Assembly (NCBI RefSeq): GCF_000685015.1
Contig: NZ_BAYA01000006.1
Span: 393,251 to 457,250, forward strand
Source of the DNA: Paraburkholderia bannensis NBRC 103871
GTDB lineage: Bacteria; Pseudomonadota; Gammaproteobacteria; Burkholderiales; Burkholderiaceae
Length of the DNA: 64,000 nt
Direction: 5' to 3'
The notes beneath the pieces were generated by a model. The model was not told the origin of the DNA, searched no databases, and saw nothing but the letters and a program-made list of their open reading frames with translations. The position numbers and the translations under genes are program-made. This document shows positions 44,128-56,707 of the stretch, in pieces. Numbering within the stretch: position 1 is the stretch's first letter; every line of letters starts with the position of its first letter.

Positions 44128-45179
44128 ACCAGCTTCCAGCCGATCGTCTCGCCGCCGCGCAGCGGCACGACGGGGACGCCGCCCGCTTCGATTTCCGCCG
44201 GCAGTTGCCAGTCTTCGCGGCGCAGCGTGACCGTTTCGCTCGCGCGCGGCAGACCGTAGAAGTCCGCACCGAAGAAGCTCGCGAAGCCTTCGAGCTTGTC
44301 GAGCGCGCCCGCGTTGTCGAACGCTTCGGCGTACAGCTCGAGCGCGTGGAGCGCCGTGTAGCAGCCCGCGCAGCCGCAGGCGTGCTCCTTCAGACCCTTT
44401 GCGTGCGGCGCGCTATCGGTGCCGAGGAAGAAGCGCGCGTCGCCCGACGTCGCCGCCTCGACCAGCGCCACGCGATGCGTTTCGCGCTTGAGAACCGGCA
44501 GGCAGTAGTAATGCGGACGAATCCCGCCGAGGAAGATCGCGTTGCGGTTGTACAGCAGGTGATGCGCCGTGATGGTCGCGCCCAGCAGGCCCGGAGCGGC
44601 GGTGTCGGCGCGGATGTAATCGACGGCATCCTTGGTCGTGATGTGCTCGAACACCACTTTCAGGCCCGGGAAATCGCGGCGCAGCGGCGTCATCACACGG
44701 TCGATGAAGACCTTCTCGCGGTCGAACAGGTCGATGTCGGGGCTCGTGACTTCGCCGTGCACGAGCAGCGGCATGCCCACTTCCTGCATCGCTTCGAGCG
44801 CCTTCGCGCACTTGCGGATGTCGGTCACGCCCGCGTCCGAGTTCGTGGTCGCGCCTGCCGGATAGAGCTTCACGCCGTGCACGAAGCCGCTGGCCTTGGC
44901 GCGGCGGATTTCGTCGGCCTGGGTGTTGTCGGTGAGATACAGCGTCATCAGCGGCTCGAACTTCATGCCCGCGGGCAGCGCCGCGAGGATGCGCTCGCGA
45001 TACGCGGCGGCCATTTCGGTCGTGGTGACCGGCGGCTTCAGGTTCGGCATGATGATCGCGCGGCCGAACTGGCGCGCGGTGTGCGGCAGAACCGCGGCGA
45101 GCATCTCGCCGTCGCGCACGTGCAGGTGCCAGTCGTCGGGGCGGGCGAGCGTAAGAGTCGTGGGGGTGGAAGCGTTCAT
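44124..45179 (-). CDS. pyrC: Dihydroorotase
   Basis: Zinc amidohydrolase of pyrimidine biosynthesis that interconverts carbamoyl-aspartate and dihydroorotate. I use the ATG at 45179 ([24 protein letters not shown]); the open extension upstream is not dihydroorotase-like. Metal ligands begin with His18 and His20; the carbamylated lysine lies in [17 protein letters not shown], and [13 protein letters not shown] carries the late Asp. The 351-residue length fits the single-domain type II enzyme. It overlaps the DUF3025 gene by four bases. Confidence 0.97.
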   Translation of the reverse strand: MNASTPTTLTLARPDDWHLHVRDGEMLAAVLPHTARQFGRAIIMPNLKPPVTTTEMAAAYRERILAALPAGMKFEPLMTLYLTDNTQADEIRRAKASGFVHGVKLYPAGATTNSDAGVTDIRKCAKALEAMQEVGMPLLVHGEVTSPDIDLFDREKVFIDRVMTPLRRDFPGLKVVFEHITTKDAVDYIRADTAAPGLLGATITAHHLLYNRNAIFLGGIRPHYYCLPVLKRETHRVALVEAATSGDARFFLGTDSAPHAKGLKEHACGCAGCYTALHALELYAEAFDNAGALDKLEGFASFFGADFYGLPRASETVTLRREDWQLPAEIEAGGVPVVPLRGGETIGWKLV

Positions 45180-45514
45180 GGCTAGTCTGATACGTGATGC
45201 GCGGTGGGAACGACAACAAGCAGGAACAAGCAGGATCAAGCGGGCACGAGCGGTCGATAAGCGGACGCAGGCCAGAGCGAAGCGTCGCGCGCGCACGACA
45301 GCCACCTGCCCGCGAACCCCGGCGCGCGCTTTGCCGGCAACGCATTCGCGCGAGGCGGGAAAGCATCCGACAAATTTCGTATTGGCGCGCCGCAGCCCGA
45401 TGATATGCTTGGAAAATCATCATTGTACCGGGTCGTGAGGCTGGATTCGGGCCACCTTCGGCCCCTGCACCGGCCACAGCGTCACCCGCGGTTTCCCAGC
45501 ATCAGACTTGTGCC
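45180..45514. other. Divergent intergenic region, pyrC / class II amidotransferase
   Basis: About 335 bases with no credible gene. On the plus strand a possible promoter for the amidotransferase is at 45382-45409. I could not define the pyrC promoter. Confidence 0.45.
45382..45409 (+). promoter_or_regulatory. Possible promoter of the class II amidotransferase gene
   Basis: TTGGCG (45382-45387), a 16-bp spacer and TATGCT (45404-45409), about 105 bases before the ATG. Confidence 0.4.
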
Positions 45515-46444
45515 ATGTGCCAACTTCTCGGAATGAACTGCGCCGCGCCGACGGACGTCACGTTCTCCTTCACAGGATTCGCGGCGCGCGGCGGCGCCAC
45601 CGATCACCACGCCGACGGCTGGGGCATCGCGTTCTTCGAGGACAAGGCCTGCCGCCTCTTCATCGACAACGAAGCCTCGGCCCGCTCGCCCATCGCCGAG
45701 ATGGTCAAGCGCTATCCGATCAAGTCGCGCAACACCATCGCGCATATCCGCAAGGCCACCCAGGGTAGCTGCTCGCTGGAGAACAGCCATCCGTTCCAGC
45801 GCGAGCTGTGGGGCCGCCACTGGATCTTCGCGCACAACGGCGACCTGCAGGACTTCAATCCGGTCATGACGGGCGTGTACCAGCCGGTCGGCACCACCGA
45901 CAGCGAGCGCGCGTTCTGCCTGCTGCTCCAGGGCCTGCGCAAGGCGTTTCCGGGTTCGCAGCCGCCGCTCGACGAACTGTTCGCCGCGCTCGAATCGCTC
46001 ACGCGCGAGATCACGCAGTTCGGCGTGTTCAATTTCCTGATGTCGAACGGCCAGGCGCTGTTCGCGCATTGCTCGACCCATCTGCACTATCTGGTGCGCC
46101 GCTGGCCGTTCTCGACCGCGCACCTCGTGGACGCCGATGTCTCGATCGACTTCGCGAAATACACCACGCCGGAAGACCGCGTCGCCGTGATCGCCACCGC
46201 CCCGCTCACCGACAACGAAGTCTGGACGCGCTTCGCGCCCGGCGACCTGCTGATGTTCCAGCACGGCGAAGTTATCGCGCAGACACGCGTGCCGGTGCCG
46301 CAAAAGGTGCTCGACAAGCTCAAGAACCCGACGCTGGACGCGTCCGCCAGCGCACCGCGTATTTCGCCTTGCCCGTCGCTGAACCTGCAACCGGGCGCAG
46401 TCGATCCGGAAGCCGTGGCCGCCTTGCAGAGCTGGGGCGAGTAA
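45515..46444 (+). CDS. Class II glutamine amidotransferase (YafJ-like)
   Basis: Stand-alone Ntn-type amidotransferase domain of 309 residues. The catalytic nucleophile is Cys2 (MCQLLGMNCAAP), exposed after Met removal. Further family motifs are HADGWGIAFFED, the glutamine-binding IAHIRKAT and FAHNGDL segments, and TDSERAFCLLL. No synthase partner domain is attached or adjacent. Relatives (YafJ, EgtC-like) act as hydrolases on gamma-glutamyl compounds, so the true substrate is open. Confidence 0.92.
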   Translation: MCQLLGMNCAAPTDVTFSFTGFAARGGATDHHADGWGIAFFEDKACRLFIDNEASARSPIAEMVKRYPIKSRNTIAHIRKATQGSCSLENSHPFQRELWGRHWIFAHNGDLQDFNPVMTGVYQPVGTTDSERAFCLLLQGLRKAFPGSQPPLDELFAALESLTREITQFGVFNFLMSNGQALFAHCSTHLHYLVRRWPFSTAHLVDADVSIDFAKYTTPEDRVAVIATAPLTDNEVWTRFAPGDLLMFQHGEVIAQTRVPVPQKVLDKLKNPTLDASASAPRISPCPSLNLQPGAVDPEAVAALQSWGE

Positions 46445-46492
46445 GCGTCCCGTCCGCCGACGCCGAAAGAGCCGCCGAAAGAGCCGCCCAAT

Positions 46493-46530
46493 AAAAAAGC
46501 CGCGCAAGCCCGAAAGGCTGCGCGGCTTTT
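46493..46530. terminator. Bidirectional terminator, amidotransferase gene / gltL
   Basis: A 9-bp stem AGCCGCGCA/TGCGCGGCT (46498-46506 and 46519-46527) encloses a smaller AGCC/GGCT hairpin and is flanked by an A-run and a T-run. A short GCCGCCGAAAGA duplication lies just before it. Confidence 0.9.
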
Positions 46531-46573
46531 TCGTTGCGTGCGCCGCGGTTTTCAACCCGCGCGCGCAACGCTA

Positions 46574-47299
46574 TCAGTGCAGGATCTTCGCGAGGAAGTC
46601 CTTGGCGCGATCCGACTTCGGATTGGCGAAGAAGTCGTCCTTGCGGTCGTCTTCGACGATGGCGCCCTTGTCCATGAAGATCACGCGGTGCGCGACCTTC
46701 TTCGCAAAGCCCATTTCGTGCGTCACGCACATCATGGTCATGCCTTCCTGGGCCAGCTCCACCATCACGTCGAGCACTTCGTTGATCATCTCGGGATCGA
46801 GCGCCGAAGTGGGTTCGTCGAACAGCATCGCCACCGGATCCATCGACAGCGCGCGCGCAATCGCCACGCGCTGCTGCTGGCCGCCCGAAAGCTGGCCGGG
46901 GAATTTATCGGCATGCGCGCGCAGCCCCACGCGGTCGAGCAGCTTGAGGCCCTTTTGCGTGGCTTCGTCCTTGCTGCGGCCGAGCACCTTGATCTGCGCG
47001 AGCGTCAGATTTTCAGTGATCGACAGATGCGGGAACAGCTCGAAATGCTGGAACACCATGCCCACTTTCGCGCGCAGCTTCGAGAGATTGGTGCGCTTGT
47101 CGCCCACCGACTGGCCGTTCACGAGGATCTCGCCCTGCTGGAACGGCTCGAGTCCGTTGACGGTCTTGATGAGCGTGGACTTGCCCGAGCCCGACGGCCC
47201 GCACACCACCACCACCTCGCCCTTCTTCACTTCCGTCGTGCAGTCGGTCAGCACCTGGAACTGGCCGTACCACTTCGAAACGTTCTTAATTGAAATCAT
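46574..47299 (-). CDS. gltL: Glutamate/aspartate ABC transporter ATP-binding protein
   Basis: Cytoplasmic ATPase of the polar amino acid transporter family, 241 residues. I start at 47299 ([20 protein letters not shown]), coupled to the gltK stop. Walker [10 protein letters not shown] is at 34-42, the signature LSGGQQQR in the middle, Walker [16 protein letters not shown] follows, and the switch histidine is in [10 protein letters not shown]. Last gene of gltIJKL. Confidence 0.96.
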   Translation of the reverse strand: MISIKNVSKWYGQFQVLTDCTTEVKKGEVVVVCGPSGSGKSTLIKTVNGLEPFQQGEILVNGQSVGDKRTNLSKLRAKVGMVFQHFELFPHLSITENLTLAQIKVLGRSKDEATQKGLKLLDRVGLRAHADKFPGQLSGGQQQRVAIARALSMDPVAMLFDEPTSALDPEMINEVLDVMVELAQEGMTMMCVTHEMGFAKKVAHRVIFMDKGAIVEDDRKDDFFANPKSDRAKDFLAKILH

Positions 47300-47976
47300 C
47301 TTGCGACCTTTTTCTGAAGACCTTTCACAAGGCTCGACGCGATCACGCAGATCACGAAATAGCATGCGCCCGCGAACAGTACCATCTCGACCATCGTTCC
47401 GTCACGGTCGCCAATGTTGGTGGCCGTGCGGAAGAAGTCCGCGAGACTGATGACGTAGACGAGCGACGTGTCCTGAAAGAGCACGATGGCCTGCGTGAGC
47501 AGCAGCGGCACCATCGCGCGGAACGCCTGCGGCAGCACGACATGGTGCATCGCCTGACCATAACGCATGCCGAGCGCGAACGACGCGTTGACCTGCCCGC
47601 GCGGCACCGCCTGAATGCCCGCGCGAATGATCTCCGAATAATACGCGGCCTCGAACAGCGAGAACGCGATCATCGCGGAAGCGAGGCGAATGTCGATGTC
47701 GGGCGACAGGCCCAGCAGGTTCTGCAGCACCTGCGGCACGATCAGGAAGAACCACAGCAGAACCATCACCAGCGGGATCGAGCGGAACACCGTGACGTAG
47801 CCCTTGGCGAACCATTCGAGCGGCTTCACGCCCGACAGCCGCATGAGCGCGAGCAGCGTGCCCCACAGAATGCCGACAACGATCGCGCACACCGTGATCT
47901 TGAAGGTGACGATCGCGCCCGTCCACAGCGTAGGCAGTGCGCCCGGAATACCGCTCCAGTCGAAATGATGCATCAC
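47296..47976 (-). CDS. gltK: Glutamate/aspartate ABC transporter permease GltK
   Basis: Inner-membrane permease of 226 residues with about five helices. It has the EAA-type loop that contacts the ATPase ([29 protein letters not shown] in part). It overlaps gltJ upstream and gltL downstream by four bases each, so the three genes are translationally coupled. An alternative Met is one codon downstream. Confidence 0.95.
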   Translation of the reverse strand: MMHHFDWSGIPGALPTLWTGAIVTFKITVCAIVVGILWGTLLALMRLSGVKPLEWFAKGYVTVFRSIPLVMVLLWFFLIVPQVLQNLLGLSPDIDIRLASAMIAFSLFEAAYYSEIIRAGIQAVPRGQVNASFALGMRYGQAMHHVVLPQAFRAMVPLLLTQAIVLFQDTSLVYVISLADFFRTATNIGDRDGTMVEMVLFAGACYFVICVIASSLVKGLQKKVAR

Positions 47977-48713
47977 TTGCCTCCGATATAGCCGGGCAAC
48001 CGGGTCTTCGTCTCGACCCAGCGCATCAGGGTCATGACGACCAGGTTGATCAGCACGTAAGCGAGCGTGACCGCAATGAACGACTCATAGGTTTGCGCCG
48101 TGTAGTCGACGAGCTGGCGCGCCTGCGCGGACAGATCGAGCAGGCCGATGGTCGACGCCACCGCCGAGTTCTTGAAGATGTTCAGGAATTCGGACGTGAG
48201 CGGCGGCACGATGATGCGGTACGCCACCGGCAGGAGTACGTAGCGATAGGTCTGCCACTGCGTGAAGCCCATCGCGAGACCGGCGGCGCGCTGGCCGCGC
48301 GGCAGCGCGTTGATGCCCGAGCGCACCTGCTCGCACACGCGCGCGGCCGTGAAGAGGCCCAGACAGATCACCGACGCCGAGAAGAACTGGATGCCCGGCG
48401 GCAACTGCTTGAAGGCGTTGCCGAGAGGAGCCGGCACGAGTTCGGGCAGCACGAAATACCAGATGAAGAACTGCGCGATGAGCGGGATGTTGCGGAAGAT
48501 CGCCACGTAGACCGTGCCGACGCCCGCGAGGAAACGGTTCGGCACCGTGCGCAGCACGCCGAAGAACGAGCCGACGATGAGCGCGATGACCCACGCGCAC
48601 AGCGACACCGACACCGTCACCCAGAGGCCCGAAATGAGCCAGCCGAGATACGTAGTGGGTTCGCCCGTCGAGACCGGGCTGAGCAGAATGCCCCAGTTCC
48701 AGTGATAGGACAT
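47973..48713 (-). CDS. gltJ: Glutamate/aspartate ABC transporter permease GltJ
   Basis: Second inner-membrane permease, 246 residues. It begins [26 protein letters not shown], characteristic of GltJ, and carries the EAA-like [22 protein letters not shown] segment. A hairpin with a U-run sits between gltI and this gene and may lower expression of gltJKL relative to the binding protein. Confidence 0.95.
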   Translation of the reverse strand: MSYHWNWGILLSPVSTGEPTTYLGWLISGLWVTVSVSLCAWVIALIVGSFFGVLRTVPNRFLAGVGTVYVAIFRNIPLIAQFFIWYFVLPELVPAPLGNAFKQLPPGIQFFSASVICLGLFTAARVCEQVRSGINALPRGQRAAGLAMGFTQWQTYRYVLLPVAYRIIVPPLTSEFLNIFKNSAVASTIGLLDLSAQARQLVDYTAQTYESFIAVTLAYVLINLVVMTLMRWVETKTRLPGYIGGK

Positions 48714-48726
48714 GAAGAGACTCCAA

Positions 48727-48762
48727 CAAAAAGAACGGAAGAAGCGTGGCTTCTTCCGTTCT
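48727..48762 (-). terminator. Attenuating hairpin between gltI and gltJ
   Basis: A perfect 13-bp stem AGAACGGAAGAAG/CTTCTTCCGTTCT (48732-48744 and 48750-48762) gives a U-run on the minus strand (As at 48728-48732). It lies inside the operon, after the binding-protein gene. Confidence 0.85.
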
Positions 48763-48794
48763 GTTTTATACGCTGACCAGGTTCTTGACCGGAA

Positions 48795-49688
48795 TCAGTC
48801 GATTGCCTTGTCGTTCGGGCTCTTGTAGAGCGCCTTCATGTCTTCGCTTTCCGGGAAGTTCAGGTTGAGACCCTTCGGCGGAATCGGCGATTCGAACCAC
48901 TTCTTGTAGATCGCGTCGGCTTCGCCCGAAGTCTCGACCTTGGCGATCGCGTCGTCGGCGACCTTCTTGAACTCGGGGTCGTTCTTGCGCAGCATGCAGC
49001 CGTACGCTTCACGCGACTGCGCCGTGCCGACGATCACGAAATCACCCGGGTTGTTCGACTTGGCGCGCTCGCCTGCGAGCAGTGCGTCGTCCATCATGAA
49101 TGCCACCGCACGGCCCGTGGAGAGCGTCATGAACGACTCGCCATGATCCTTCGCGCTGATGATGTTCATGCCCAGGTTCTTGTCCTGGTTCATCTTGCGC
49201 AGCAGGCGCTCCGACGTCGTGCCAGCCGTCGTCACGACGGTCTTGCCCTTGAGGTCGGCGAAATCCTTGATGCCCGAATCCTTCTTCGTCATCAGGCGCG
49301 TGCCGATCACGAAAATCGTGTTCGTGAACGCAGCTTGCTGCTGACGCTCGGCGTTGTTGGTCGTCGAGCCGCATTCAATGTCGATCGTGCCGTTCTGCAC
49401 GAGCGGAATGCGGTTCTGCGACGTGATCGGCACCATCTTGACCTTCAGGTTCGGCATGTTCAGCTTCTGCTTCACTGCCTCGACGATCTTGAGCGCGAAG
49501 TCCTGCGAATAGCCGATCACGTTCTGCTTGTCGTCATAGTACGAAAACGGAATCGACGATTCGCGGTGACCCAGCGAGATGACGCCTGTGTCCTTGATTT
49601 TTTTGAGCGTCCCCGAGTCCTGCGCATGTGCACCGACGGCGACCAAACCGAGGGTGGCGAGAACGAGCGCGGCCTTTTTGAATTTCAT
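48795..49688 (-). CDS. gltI: Glutamate/aspartate ABC transporter substrate-binding protein
   Basis: Periplasmic binding protein of 297 residues. The start at 49688 (MKFKKAALVLATLGLVAVGAHA, signal peptide about 22 residues) has an AAGGAG ribosome binding site. The mature part starts QDSGTLKKIKDTGVISLGHRESSIPFSY and has the IDIECGSTTNN ligand-binding segment typical of GltI/DEBP. First gene of gltIJKL. Location next to glutamate dehydrogenase fits glutamate as the substrate. Confidence 0.95.
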   Translation of the reverse strand: MKFKKAALVLATLGLVAVGAHAQDSGTLKKIKDTGVISLGHRESSIPFSYYDDKQNVIGYSQDFALKIVEAVKQKLNMPNLKVKMVPITSQNRIPLVQNGTIDIECGSTTNNAERQQQAAFTNTIFVIGTRLMTKKDSGIKDFADLKGKTVVTTAGTTSERLLRKMNQDKNLGMNIISAKDHGESFMTLSTGRAVAFMMDDALLAGERAKSNNPGDFVIVGTAQSREAYGCMLRKNDPEFKKVADDAIAKVETSGEADAIYKKWFESPIPPKGLNLNFPESEDMKALYKSPNDKAID

Positions 49689-49865
49689 CTGTGATCTCCT
49701 TCTTGGCATGGATCGGGGGCAGTGTAGCAAAGTAATTTTATTGAAAGAATAAAGGCGATCCCTGGCGTTGCAAGCGCGCACAAACCCTTGCAGATCAGGC
49801 TTGCGCGCTGCATGAATGCCTTCCCCGCGCCGCTTTTTTTCACATGTTTTTCATAGTCCAAATGC

Positions 49866-49898
49866 AAAAACGGGCGGCCCCTTGTGGGAGCCGCCCGT
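49866..49898 (-). terminator. Terminator of gdhA
   Basis: Minus-strand stem ACGGGCGGC/GCCGCCCGT (49870-49878 and 49890-49898) is followed by five Us. It lies about 80 bases after the gdhA stop. Confidence 0.88.
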
Positions 49899-49976
49899 CA
49901 GCCGCCGGAGATAGCCGGCAGCGCAATTTTTACCGCTTCGAATCGAAAGCTTTCCGATGCAGCAGACCGCTATCGA

Positions 49977-51275
49977 TCAGGGGTACAGACCGCGCATTTC
50001 GCGCGCCATCAGGATGCGCTTGCACGCCACGATGAACGCCGCCGTACGCATCGACACGCCCTGCTCGCTCGACACTTGCCAGACTGCCGTGAACGCTTCG
50101 CGCATCACGCGCTCGAGACGCTCGTTGATCTCGCCTTCAGTCCAGAAGAAGCTCGAGAAGTCCTGCACCCACTCGAAGTACGAAACAGTCACGCCACCCG
50201 CGTTCGCCACGACGTCCGGAATCACGAGGATGCCCTTGTCGTGCAGGATGTCGTCGGCTGCCGTCGTGGTCGGGCCGTTTGCGCCTTCGACGATGATCTT
50301 CGTGCGGATCTTGCCGGCGTTCTTTTCCGTGATCTGGTTTTCCAGCGCAGCCGGAATCAGGATGTCGGTTTCGATCGTCCAGAATTCGTCGTTGCTCAGC
50401 ATGTCGGCGCCGGCGAAGCCTGCCACGCCGCCCGTCTTCGCAACGTGCTCAAGCAGTGCGTCAGCGTCGATACCGGTCGACTTGTAGAGCGAACCCGTGT
50501 GATCCTGCACCGCGACGAGCTTCGAGCCCGCTTCCTGGAACAGACGCGCAGCGATGCCGCCGACGTTACCGAAGCCCTGCACGGCGATGCGTGCGCCTTC
50601 GATCGACAGGCCCTTGCGGCGCGCGGCTTCGCAACCGACGACGAACACGCCGCGGCCCGTTGCTTCGCGACGGCCGAGCGAGCCGCCCAGCGAGATCGGC
50701 TTGCCGGTCACGACGCCGGTCGACGTCTGGCCCTGGTTCATGGAGTACGTGTCCATCATCCACGCCATGATCTGCTCGTTCGTGTTGACGTCCGGCGCAG
50801 GAATGTCGGTGTTCGGCCCGATGATGATGCCGATTTCGCTGGTGTAGCGGCGCGTCAGGCGCTCAAGCTCACCACGCGAGAGCGTACGCGGATCGACGCG
50901 AATACCGCCCTTCGCACCGCCGTACGGCACGTTCACCGCCGCGTTCTTCACCGACATCCATGCGGACAGCGCCATCACTTCGGACAACGTAACGTCCTGG
51001 TGGTAACGCACGCCGCCCTTGCCGGGGCCGCGCGACACGTTGTGCTGCACGCGATAGCCTTCGAAGTGAGCCACGGTGCCGTTATCGAGTTCGATCGGGC
51101 AATCGACGATCAGGATGCGCTTCGGACGCTTGAGCGTTTCGAGCCAGCGCGACAGCGAGCCGAGGTACGGCGCGACGCGATCCACCTGACGGAGATAGTT
51201 GCCCCACGGGCCGAGCGCGTCGGCGTGAAGGTAGGAAGGAACCGAAGACACAGCAGACTGCGATTGGGAAGACAT
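49977..51275 (-). CDS. gdhA: Glutamate dehydrogenase
   Basis: Interconverts glutamate and 2-oxoglutarate plus ammonia. The 432-residue protein belongs to the roughly 420-residue Glu/Leu/Phe/Val dehydrogenase group. The substrate region is [43 protein letters not shown], with the catalytic lysine in GGAKGG; the coenzyme domain begins [12 protein letters not shown] start at 51275 ([20 protein letters not shown]). Probably monocistronic, ended by its own terminator before gltI. Codon usage suggests high expression. Confidence 0.96.
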   Translation of the reverse strand: MSSQSQSAVSSVPSYLHADALGPWGNYLRQVDRVAPYLGSLSRWLETLKRPKRILIVDCPIELDNGTVAHFEGYRVQHNVSRGPGKGGVRYHQDVTLSEVMALSAWMSVKNAAVNVPYGGAKGGIRVDPRTLSRGELERLTRRYTSEIGIIIGPNTDIPAPDVNTNEQIMAWMMDTYSMNQGQTSTGVVTGKPISLGGSLGRREATGRGVFVVGCEAARRKGLSIEGARIAVQGFGNVGGIAARLFQEAGSKLVAVQDHTGSLYKSTGIDADALLEHVAKTGGVAGFAGADMLSNDEFWTIETDILIPAALENQITEKNAGKIRTKIIVEGANGPTTTAADDILHDKGILVIPDVVANAGGVTVSYFEWVQDFSSFFWTEGEINERLERVMREAFTAVWQVSSEQGVSMRTAAFIVACKRILMAREMRGLYP

Positions 51276-51579
51276 GAACGCTCCAAGCGATCGAACAAGT
51301 GGTGCCATTGTCAGAAAAGCCCTTCACGAGCGCCAATGCCGTTTGCTCATCACGTTATGCTTTTCGTGCATAACGTTGGAAAAATCGAAAGAAGATGTCG
51401 CGTATGTCCAGCAGTGGCGGGCGTTTGCGGGCATGCCGATGGCGCGTCAACTTGACGCAACGATTGTTACGGGCCGCGCAAAACAGCAATGCGAAAGCGG
51501 GCACGGTGGCTTGCGCTACCGTGCCCGCTTTCGCATCGATCCTGATTCAGGCGAGGCGTTTGTTGCCCACCGCCAGCCG
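51276..51579. other. Intergenic region upstream of gdhA
   Basis: 304 bases between the LysR gene stop and gdhA on the minus strand. Apart from the large inverted repeat at 51489-51536 and an AT-richer stretch near 51310-51390, probably the gdhA promoter region, I see nothing defined. Confidence 0.5.
51489..51536. terminator. 19-bp perfect inverted repeat after the LysR gene
   Basis: ATGCGAAAGCGGGCACGGT (51489-51507) is an exact inverted match of 51518-51536, with a 10-base loop. It starts 43 bases after the LysR gene stop. No U-run follows on either strand, so it is either a Rho-independent-like or RNA-stabilising hairpin, or a protein-binding palindrome. Confidence 0.45.
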
Positions 51580-52530
51580 TCAGCCGCGCGCGATTTCCTC
51601 GCTCACCGCGTCCCAGAGCGCGCGCACGAGCGCTTCGCGGGCGTCGTCGCCTTGCGCGGCGAGTTTGTCGCGATAGAGCCGGATTTCCATATCGAGCGTG
51701 AATTGCCCCTCGGGCGCGCCGCGCGTGCCGCGGTCGAGACGGATCAGCTTGCCCTGCGCGACCGCGTCTTCCACGGCGCTATGCGGCAAGAACGCGATGC
51801 CGTGGCCGGCCTGCGTCATCGCCTTGAGGCCTTCGGCCATGTCGGTTTCATAGACGCGATCCAGATAGAGCCGCGTCGGTGCGTTGGCGACGATCACCTC
51901 GGTCATGCGGCCGAGGTAGGCGTTGGGCGTGTAGGAGAGATACGGCGTGGGCGCGTCGGGCGTGCCCGGCAGCGTATAGCGTGCGCGGCCCGCGCGCTGC
52001 GGCGCCGAGTACGGACTGATCGATTCGATGCCGAGCGTGAGCGTGTCGTAGCGCGCCGGATCGAGCGTCACCGGATGGCTCGGATGGTGATAGCCCATCA
52101 CCAGGTCGCAACCGCCCTCCACCAGCGAGAGCACGGCATCGTGCACGTTGAGCGCGCGCAGCCGCGTATGGATGCGGCCGAGCTTCGCTTCGATACGCTG
52201 GAGCCAGCGCGGAAAGTACGTCAGCGAGAGCGTGTGCGGCACCGCGAACTCGATGGTCGCAGCGGGCGTAGCCGTGTGGCCGCGCAGCACCGTACGCGCT
52301 TCATGGAACTGCGAAAGCATCGCGAGCGCCTGCTCGTAGAACACCTGGCCCGCCGACGTCAGCCGCGTGGGATAAACCGAACGGTCGATCAGTTCGGTGC
52401 CGAGCCACGCTTCGAGCGCCTGGATGCGGCGCGAGAACGCCGGCTGGGTCACGTGGCGCAGCTCGGCTGAGCGGCTGAAACTATGCGTTTCCGCGAGCGA
52501 AACGAAGTCTTCGAGCCATTTGAGTTCCAT
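51580..52530 (-). CDS. LysR-family regulator (HypT-like)
   Basis: A 316-residue LysR-type regulator. The N-terminal HTH is MELKWLEDFVSLAETHSFSRSAELRHVTQPAFSRRIQALE. The effector domain contains PHTLSLTYFPRWLQRIE and YLSYTPNAYLGRMTE, which resemble E. coli HypT (YjiE), a hypochlorite-responsive regulator. The resemblance is from memory of the family. Target genes are unknown; gdhA is the next gene downstream on the same strand, but a large hairpin and 304 bases separate them. Confidence 0.88.
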   Translation of the reverse strand: MELKWLEDFVSLAETHSFSRSAELRHVTQPAFSRRIQALEAWLGTELIDRSVYPTRLTSAGQVFYEQALAMLSQFHEARTVLRGHTATPAATIEFAVPHTLSLTYFPRWLQRIEAKLGRIHTRLRALNVHDAVLSLVEGGCDLVMGYHHPSHPVTLDPARYDTLTLGIESISPYSAPQRAGRARYTLPGTPDAPTPYLSYTPNAYLGRMTEVIVANAPTRLYLDRVYETDMAEGLKAMTQAGHGIAFLPHSAVEDAVAQGKLIRLDRGTRGAPEGQFTLDMEIRLYRDKLAAQGDDAREALVRALWDAVSEEIARG

Positions 52531-52614
52531 GCGGGAGCGGCCATCGGATGAGAAGTCCGCATTCTAGGCCCGCGCGCGCAAAGTCGTGGGGGATTTCTGA
52601 CAGATCGTGCCCGC

Positions 52615-56029
<3,415 letters not shown>

Positions 56030-56076
56030 GCGGTTTCGGCGCGTTGCGAGACGCGCTGCAACACACGCTGTAAAAC

Positions 56077-56109
56077 AAAAAGCCCCGGTACGAAACCGGG
56101 GCTTTTTTT
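56077..56109. terminator. Bidirectional terminator, purB / gntK
   Basis: A perfect 9-bp stem AGCCCCGGT/ACCGGGGCT (56081-56089 and 56095-56103) is flanked by an A-run and seven Ts, between convergent genes. Confidence 0.93.
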
Positions 56110-56130
56110 CGTCTGCGGGCAACGCGGCGA

Positions 56131-56634
56131 TCAGCCCACGCGGCGCGCTTCCAGTTGCTTGAGCACGTCATCGACGATCTGCTCGGGCGTGAGTTCGATG
56201 CTGACGATGATGGCTTCGTCGGCACCGGGCACTTCGAGCGTGTCGAGCTGGCTTTGCAGCAGCGACGGATCGAAGAAGTGGCCCGTGCGCGTCGCGAGAC
56301 GCTCGTGCAGCACCTCGAACGAACCCTGCAGGTAGACGAAGCACACGTCATGGTCGCCGCCGCGCAGGATGTCGCGGTACGAGCGCTTGAGCGACGAGCA
56401 CGTAAACACCGCCGTCTCGTGCGCGCGCTGCTTTTCCTCGATCGCCGCGCGAATCGTGCGCAGCCAGGGCCAGCGGTCGTCGTCGGTCAGCGGAATGCCG
56501 TCGTGCATCTTCTTCTTGTTGGCTTCGCTGTGGAACGCGTCGCCGTCGGTGAAGGTGCACTTGAGGCGCTCGGCCAGCATCTCGCCGATGCGCGTCTTGC
56601 CGGCGCCCGACACGCCCATTGCAATCAGAATCAT
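56131..56634 (-). CDS. gntK: Gluconokinase
   Basis: Phosphorylates gluconate to 6-phosphogluconate, the substrate of Edd. The 167-residue P-loop kinase starts at 56634 (MILIAMGVSGAGKTRIGEMLA), with Walker A GVSGAGKT. It has the GDAFHSEANKKKMHDGIPLTDDDRWPWL substrate segment, diagnostic for GntK. It lies 73 bases after the permease gene on the same strand. Confidence 0.96.
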   Translation of the reverse strand: MILIAMGVSGAGKTRIGEMLAERLKCTFTDGDAFHSEANKKKMHDGIPLTDDDRWPWLRTIRAAIEEKQRAHETAVFTCSSLKRSYRDILRGGDHDVCFVYLQGSFEVLHERLATRTGHFFDPSLLQSQLDTLEVPGADEAIIVSIELTPEQIVDDVLKQLEARRVG

Positions 56635-56707
56635 GTACAGCTCCTTCAACCGGCGGCGCGCAGCGTAAGCGCTGGGCCGCCTAAAACAAATAACGCAAAA
56701 TGACCCG

